Source: Kaistella sp. (GTDB lineage Bacteria > Bacteroidota > Bacteroidia > Flavobacteriales > Weeksellaceae). From it: DNA of 64,000 nucleotides. The notes under the pieces were generated by a model. It was not told the origin of the DNA, searched no databases, and saw only the letters and a list, made by a program, of their open reading frames with translations. Made by a program: the position numbers and the translations under genes. The stretch covers positions 1-64,000 of the forward strand of contig JAIBEW010000004.1 of the NCBI GenBank assembly GCA_019459085.1, read 5' to 3'. Shown one piece after another: positions 59,834 to 64,000 of this stretch (the first letter of the stretch is position 1; every line of letters starts with the position of its first letter).

Positions 59834-61582
59834 TCAACTGCTCTCCTCCACCTCATGCTTCAGCTGCGATTTATACAGCGTCGCGTAATAACCGTTTTGG
59901 TGCAGCAGTTCCATATGTTTGCCCTCTTCTACAATCTTTCCGCCATCCATGACGATGATCTTATCGGCTTTTTCAATCGTGGAAAGCCGGTGGGCAATAA
60001 TAATGGAGGTTCTGTTTTTCGTGATTTTTTCCGTGGCACGCTGGATGAGTTTTTCACTCTCATGGTCGATGGAAGAGGTGGCTTCATCCAGGATCAGGAT
60101 CTTGGGATCCGACAGATAGGCTCTTAAAAACGACAGCAACTGGCGCTGGCCAAGAGAAATGGAGCTGCCGCGTTCGCTCACCACGTATTCATAACCGCCC
60201 GGAAGGCTTTCGATAAACTCATCTACTTCGATATCCTGCGCGACTTTGCGGATCCGTTCCATCGTCACGGTATCGTCGCCAAAGGCCAGGTTTTCAAAAA
60301 TGGTTCCATGGAAAAGGAACACATCCTGCAGCACCACACCGATATGGCTCCTTAAATTATAGAGTTCATAGTCCTTCAGATTCACATCATCCAAAAGAAT
60401 CTTTCCGGAATTGATGTCGTAAAGCCGCGTGATCAGACTGATGATCGTCGATTTTCCGGCGCCGGTTGCTCCTACAATCGCGACGGTTTCTCCGGGATTC
60501 ACTTTAAAACTGATGCCTTTCAGCACTTCCTGTTTGTCGTCATAGGAGAAATGAACATCGCGGAACTCAATCTTCCCGTCGAAATGGTCTTTGGAGACCG
60601 TTCCTTTGTTCGGCATGGCAAAATCCTCGTCCATGACGCCCAAAACCCTTTCTGCACCCACAATTCCGCGCTGGATGTTGTTGAAACGGTCGGCGATCTG
60701 CCGCAACGGACGGATCAGCATAGAGATGAACTGGATAAAGGCAATGACTTTTCCGGCAGTAATGGTGATATAACCGCCGTAGAAAAGAATAAATCCGATA
60801 AACAGGGAAGAAATCAGTTCCACCACGGGGAAAAAGAGGGAAAAGATAAAGACCGTTCTCAACAGCGCGCCTTTCAACGTGATGTTGATGTCATCAAACT
60901 TTTTAAATTCGGCCTGCTGACGGTTAAATACCTGAATGATCGGCATTCCTGACAGTCTTTCCTGCACGAATGAATTCTGATTTGCCGTCCAGGTTCTTTC
61001 CTCACCAAAAGCTTTCCTTAATTTTTTTTGAAAAAACCTGGTGATCACGACCATTAGAGGCAGAATGGCCAGGGAAATATAACTCAGGTTTACATCAACC
61101 TGAAACATCATGACCAATACGAAAACAATGCGTAAAATATCCCCGAAGACCATGAGGAAACCGTCGGTGTACACCGTGGCAATGGTTTCTACATCACCAA
61201 CAGCACGTGTTACCAATTGTCCGATCGCGGTCTTGTCGAAAAACGAAGTACGGAAATAGATGAGTTTTTTATACAGTTTCTCGCGGATATCGCGGATGAC
61301 ATTCTGTGAAATAAAATTGGAGAAATAAACCAGAAAGAAGTTAAAAAAGGACTCGGCAAAGACCAGTGCTACCAAAATGTAAATATGCTTCATCATTTGC
61401 GACTTGTCTTTCAAGGCAATGATGTCGGTATCCACAATCTGCATCGTAAGATACGGCCGGTAAGTGGAAATAACAGACAGAACAATGGAAATAGCCAGGG
61501 TCAGGATAAACCACGACCTGAATTTCATCCCGATGCGGAACAGCCGCTGTATAATCTGCCAGGTGGTTTGCTTTTTACTCAT
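59834..61582 (-). CDS. ABC transporter ATP-binding/permease protein (MsbA-like exporter)
   Basis: TM domain plus VGATGAGKSTIISLITRLYD, SISLGQRQLLSFLRAYLSDPKILILDEATSSID. Confidence 0.94.
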   Translation of the reverse strand: MSKKQTTWQIIQRLFRIGMKFRSWFILTLAISIVLSVISTYRPYLTMQIVDTDIIALKDKSQMMKHIYILVALVFAESFFNFFLVYFSNFISQNVIRDIREKLYKKLIYFRTSFFDKTAIGQLVTRAVGDVETIATVYTDGFLMVFGDILRIVFVLVMMFQVDVNLSYISLAILPLMVVITRFFQKKLRKAFGEERTWTANQNSFVQERLSGMPIIQVFNRQQAEFKKFDDINITLKGALLRTVFIFSLFFPVVELISSLFIGFILFYGGYITITAGKVIAFIQFISMLIRPLRQIADRFNNIQRGIVGAERVLGVMDEDFAMPNKGTVSKDHFDGKIEFRDVHFSYDDKQEVLKGISFKVNPGETVAIVGATGAGKSTIISLITRLYDINSGKILLDDVNLKDYELYNLRSHIGVVLQDVFLFHGTIFENLAFGDDTVTMERIRKVAQDIEVDEFIESLPGGYEYVVSERGSSISLGQRQLLSFLRAYLSDPKILILDEATSSIDHESEKLIQRATEKITKNRTSIIIAHRLSTIEKADKIIVMDGGKIVEEGKHMELLHQNGYYATLYKSQLKHEVEESS

Positions 61583-62351
61583 TTATATCTTTAGAATCAG
61601 AATTCTTTGCTTTAGTTGTATCAAAATCATAGCCTACATCAACGAGAAAAAGGCCTTGCGCGGGCGCAGAAGTACCGGCAGAACTGCGGTTTTTATCTTC
61701 AATAATCTTCCTTAAATCGTTCGGTTGCAGCTTTCCTGCTCCTATTTCCACCATTGTTCCTACGATGGCTCTTACCATATTTCTCAGAAAACGGTCTGCT
61801 GAGATCGTGAATTTCAGTTCGGTTCCGTTTAGCTCCCATTGTGCTTTATAGATTTTGCAGTTATTGGTTTTATTGTCGGTATGGAGTTTCGAAAAGCTGG
61901 TAAAATCTTCATACTCGAATAAAATTTTGCAGGCTTCATTCATTCTATCGACCTGAAGTTTTCTTTTCCACAGCTGCCAGGACGAATCCTGGGTGAAAGG
62001 ATCTTTCTCGAGGGAAATCAGGTATTCATAAGTCCTGTATGTCGCATCAAAACGTGCATGAAAGTCATCTTCAACTTTAAAAATCCGATTCACTGCAATA
62101 TCAGGCGGCAGAAAACTGTTGAGCCGGTGCGTCATGTTTTCATCCGGAGTTATTTTGGTCTCGAAATGGGCAAACATTTTTTTGGCGTGAACGCCGGTAT
62201 CGGTTCTGCCAGCTCCTGTAATCTTGATTTCCGTCCGCAAAAGAGTAGAAAGTGCTTTTTCAAGTTCCTGCTGAACAGAGATTTCATTCGGCTGGATCTG
62301 GTAGCCAAAATAATTTTTGCCGAAGTAAGAAAACTCAATGAAATAGCGCAA
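61575..62351 (-). CDS. truA: tRNA pseudouridine(38-40) synthase TruA
   Basis: RYFIEFSYFGKNYFGYQIQPN, ITGAGRTDTGVHAKKMFAHFE, RFLRNMVRAIVGTMVEIG. Confidence 0.96.
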   Translation of the reverse strand: MRYFIEFSYFGKNYFGYQIQPNEISVQQELEKALSTLLRTEIKITGAGRTDTGVHAKKMFAHFETKITPDENMTHRLNSFLPPDIAVNRIFKVEDDFHARFDATYRTYEYLISLEKDPFTQDSSWQLWKRKLQVDRMNEACKILFEYEDFTSFSKLHTDNKTNNCKIYKAQWELNGTELKFTISADRFLRNMVRAIVGTMVEIGAGKLQPNDLRKIIEDKNRSSAGTSAPAQGLFLVDVGYDFDTTKAKNSDSKDINE

Positions 62352-62466
62352 GAATATTTTTTTACAAAATTAACTCAATAATTGAAAATACGGCGAATCT
62401 GGGAATTAAAATCATTGTTGTGGAAAAATCATGCTTGAATTCCACCATAAAAATAATGGAAATCGC

Positions 62467-62474
62467 TATTTTTG
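62467..62474 (+). promoter_or_regulatory. -7 element TATTTTTG upstream of lpxK
   Basis: TAnnTTTG consensus 7 nt before the ATG at 62481. Confidence 0.5.
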
Positions 62475-62480
62475 CAGCCT

Positions 62481-63506
62481 ATGAAAAGATGGTATCTCTA
62501 TCCTTTTTCCCTTGGTTATCATTTCGTAACAGCTTTTAGAAACGCAATGTATGACTGGGGAATTTTTAAATCGACTTCCTTTAAAACGCCCGTCATCAAT
62601 GTCGGAAACCTTTCGGTGGGCGGCAGCGGAAAATCGCCGATGGTGATGTATCTGGCTGAATTTTTATCGCGCCAATACCGCACCGGTGTACTGTCGCGCG
62701 GTTACGGTCGACTCACAAAAGGGTATGGAATCACGAATTACGACAGCAATTATAAAACAGTGGGCGACGAGGCCATGCAGCTTTTCGAAAGGTTTAAAAA
62801 CCGTTTCGTCATCGGTGTTTCTGAAGAGCGCGTTCCGGGCGCCAAAAAAATGATCGAAGATATGGAACTGAATGTGCTGATTCTGGATGATGCCTTTCAG
62901 CACCGCGCCATTAAACCCGGCTTTAATATTCTGATGACCGATTATCAGGATCCTTATTTCAAGGATTTTGTTCTGCCTGCGGGTAACCTCCGCGAAAGCC
63001 GTCACGGTGCAGAACGGGCACAGATCATTATGGTGTCTAAATGTCCGGATGATCTTACAGAAGAAAAAAAACAGTATTATATCTCCAGAATAAAACCTCA
63101 GCATTACCAGAAAGTCTTTTTTTCGAGCATCGGTTACGACGAAAATGTCTATTCAAAAGATAAAGTCCTGCCCGACAATAACCTGGCTTACTACGATATT
63201 CTGCTGATTACGGGCATCGCCAATCCGAAACCGCTGCTCAGTCATCTTTCAAAGTTTTCGGAACGGGTGAAACATTTGAAATTTAAGGATCACCATAATT
63301 TTTCTGAGGATGATATTAAAAAAATCATTGAAGAATATAAAAAACTCGGGGAATACAAACTCATCCTGACGACCGAGAAAGATTATGTGCGACTAAAAAC
63401 CTTTGATTATCTCAGAGAACTTGTTTATTACTGGCCTATTAACGTAAACATTGATCAAAAGGAAGCTTTTAACCAAATCATCCTTAATTATGTCAGAAAG
63501 AATTAG
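62481..63506 (+). CDS. lpxK: Tetraacyldisaccharide 4'-kinase
   Basis: VINVGNLSVGGSGKSPMVMYLAEFL, LILDDAFQHRAIKPGFNILMTDY; ATG at 62481 preferred over TTG at 62472. Confidence 0.95.
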   Translation: MKRWYLYPFSLGYHFVTAFRNAMYDWGIFKSTSFKTPVINVGNLSVGGSGKSPMVMYLAEFLSRQYRTGVLSRGYGRLTKGYGITNYDSNYKTVGDEAMQLFERFKNRFVIGVSEERVPGAKKMIEDMELNVLILDDAFQHRAIKPGFNILMTDYQDPYFKDFVLPAGNLRESRHGAERAQIIMVSKCPDDLTEEKKQYYISRIKPQHYQKVFFSSIGYDENVYSKDKVLPDNNLAYYDILLITGIANPKPLLSHLSKFSERVKHLKFKDHHNFSEDDIKKIIEEYKKLGEYKLILTTEKDYVRLKTFDYLRELVYYWPINVNIDQKEAFNQIILNYVRKN

Positions 63507-63523
63507 GCAGTAAATCAAACCAA

Positions 63524-63556
63524 TAAAAAACCTCAAGTGATCTTGAGGTTTTTTTA
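63524..63556. terminator. Terminator between lpxK and the T9SS protein gene
   Basis: AAAAACCTCAAG-TGAT-CTTGAGGTTTTTTT. Confidence 0.85.
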
Positions 63557-63557
63557 T

Positions 63558-64000
63558 TTACTGTTTTAAAATCTTTTCGAATACTTTAGTACCGTCGCTT
63601 TTTTCAATCTCAATAAAATACGACCCGGAATTCAGTTTTGAAATGTCGATCTGGTTATTTTTGATTTTGGGTTCCAAAACTTTTCTTCCTGCAGTATCAA
63701 ATAATGCAATGGTTTTAATTTTCTCCGCATTATTCAGATAAACAATTCCTTTGGATGGATTGGGATAGAGCTGTATTTTTTTATCCATATTCAGATCCAC
63801 TTCACCAGTCGCCAGAGTGGAATCAAAATTCATCCCAATGGTGGCATAATCTCTGTTGGCTATTCCAGGACCATGCTGAGAAAGGTTTAAAGTACTATTT
63901 CCTTTCGCAACAAAAACATCGATGGTTCCCGCAGCGTTTGGTATTGGGGTATCGCCCGCACTTCCCGAAAGGCTTCTTGTCGCAACCACAGTGCGCGTGC
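63558..64000 (-). CDS. T9SS type A sorting domain-containing protein, N terminus beyond window
   Basis: QLYPNPSKGIVYLNNAEKIKTIALFDTAGRKVLEPKI...ISKLNSGSYFIEIEKSDGTKVFEKILKQ; no signal peptide inside window. Confidence 0.85.
   Translation of the reverse strand, partial: TRTVVATRSLSGSAGDTPIPNAAGTIDVFVAKGNSTLNLSQHGPGIANRDYATIGMNFDSTLATGEVDLNMDKKIQLYPNPSKGIVYLNNAEKIKTIALFDTAGRKVLEPKIKNNQIDISKLNSGSYFIEIEKSDGTKVFEKILKQ

Overview
Chromosomal window from a Bacteroidota/Flavobacteriia genome, probably Chryseobacterium/Kaistella-like. Lineage evidence: TAnnTTTG-type -7 promoters, T9SS sorting domains, a SusC/SusD pair and a degradative-type HMG-CoA reductase. Most of it is ordinary core genome: dusB, deoC, trmD, ndh, sucC, pfkA, gap, recA, htpG, menE, argS, rnhB, yidC, pyrG, radA, groES/groEL, truA, lpxK and one tRNA-Gln. 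No rRNA, CRISPR array, transposase or prophage was seen. The most unusual structure is two homologous four-helix-bundle (23S-IVP/TIGR02436-like) genes, each embedded in degenerate short tandem arrays with strict phase. One gene lies between the 1081-aa OMP gene and dusB in period-8 arrays that are roughly inverted on the two sides. The other lies between groES and groEL in period-7 arrays of the form NNNNRGC. Further period-7 arrays occur without such a gene, after groEL and beside the sucC locus, and they abut stop codons. Other candidates are: a two-gene AT-rich cassette (PUA/EVE-like sensor plus membrane coiled-coil protein) between htpG and an alkyltransferase-like gene; an accessory island after groEL (DUF3800-like protein with a C-terminal extension, and a small gene flanked by a perfect 19-bp direct repeat); a deoxyhypusine-synthase-like protein lacking the catalytic Lys; tandem Fur-like palindromes at a siderophore receptor; and a shared putative heat-shock promoter pattern at groES and htpG. 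All calls are from reading the sequence and supplied ORFs only; no database search was run.
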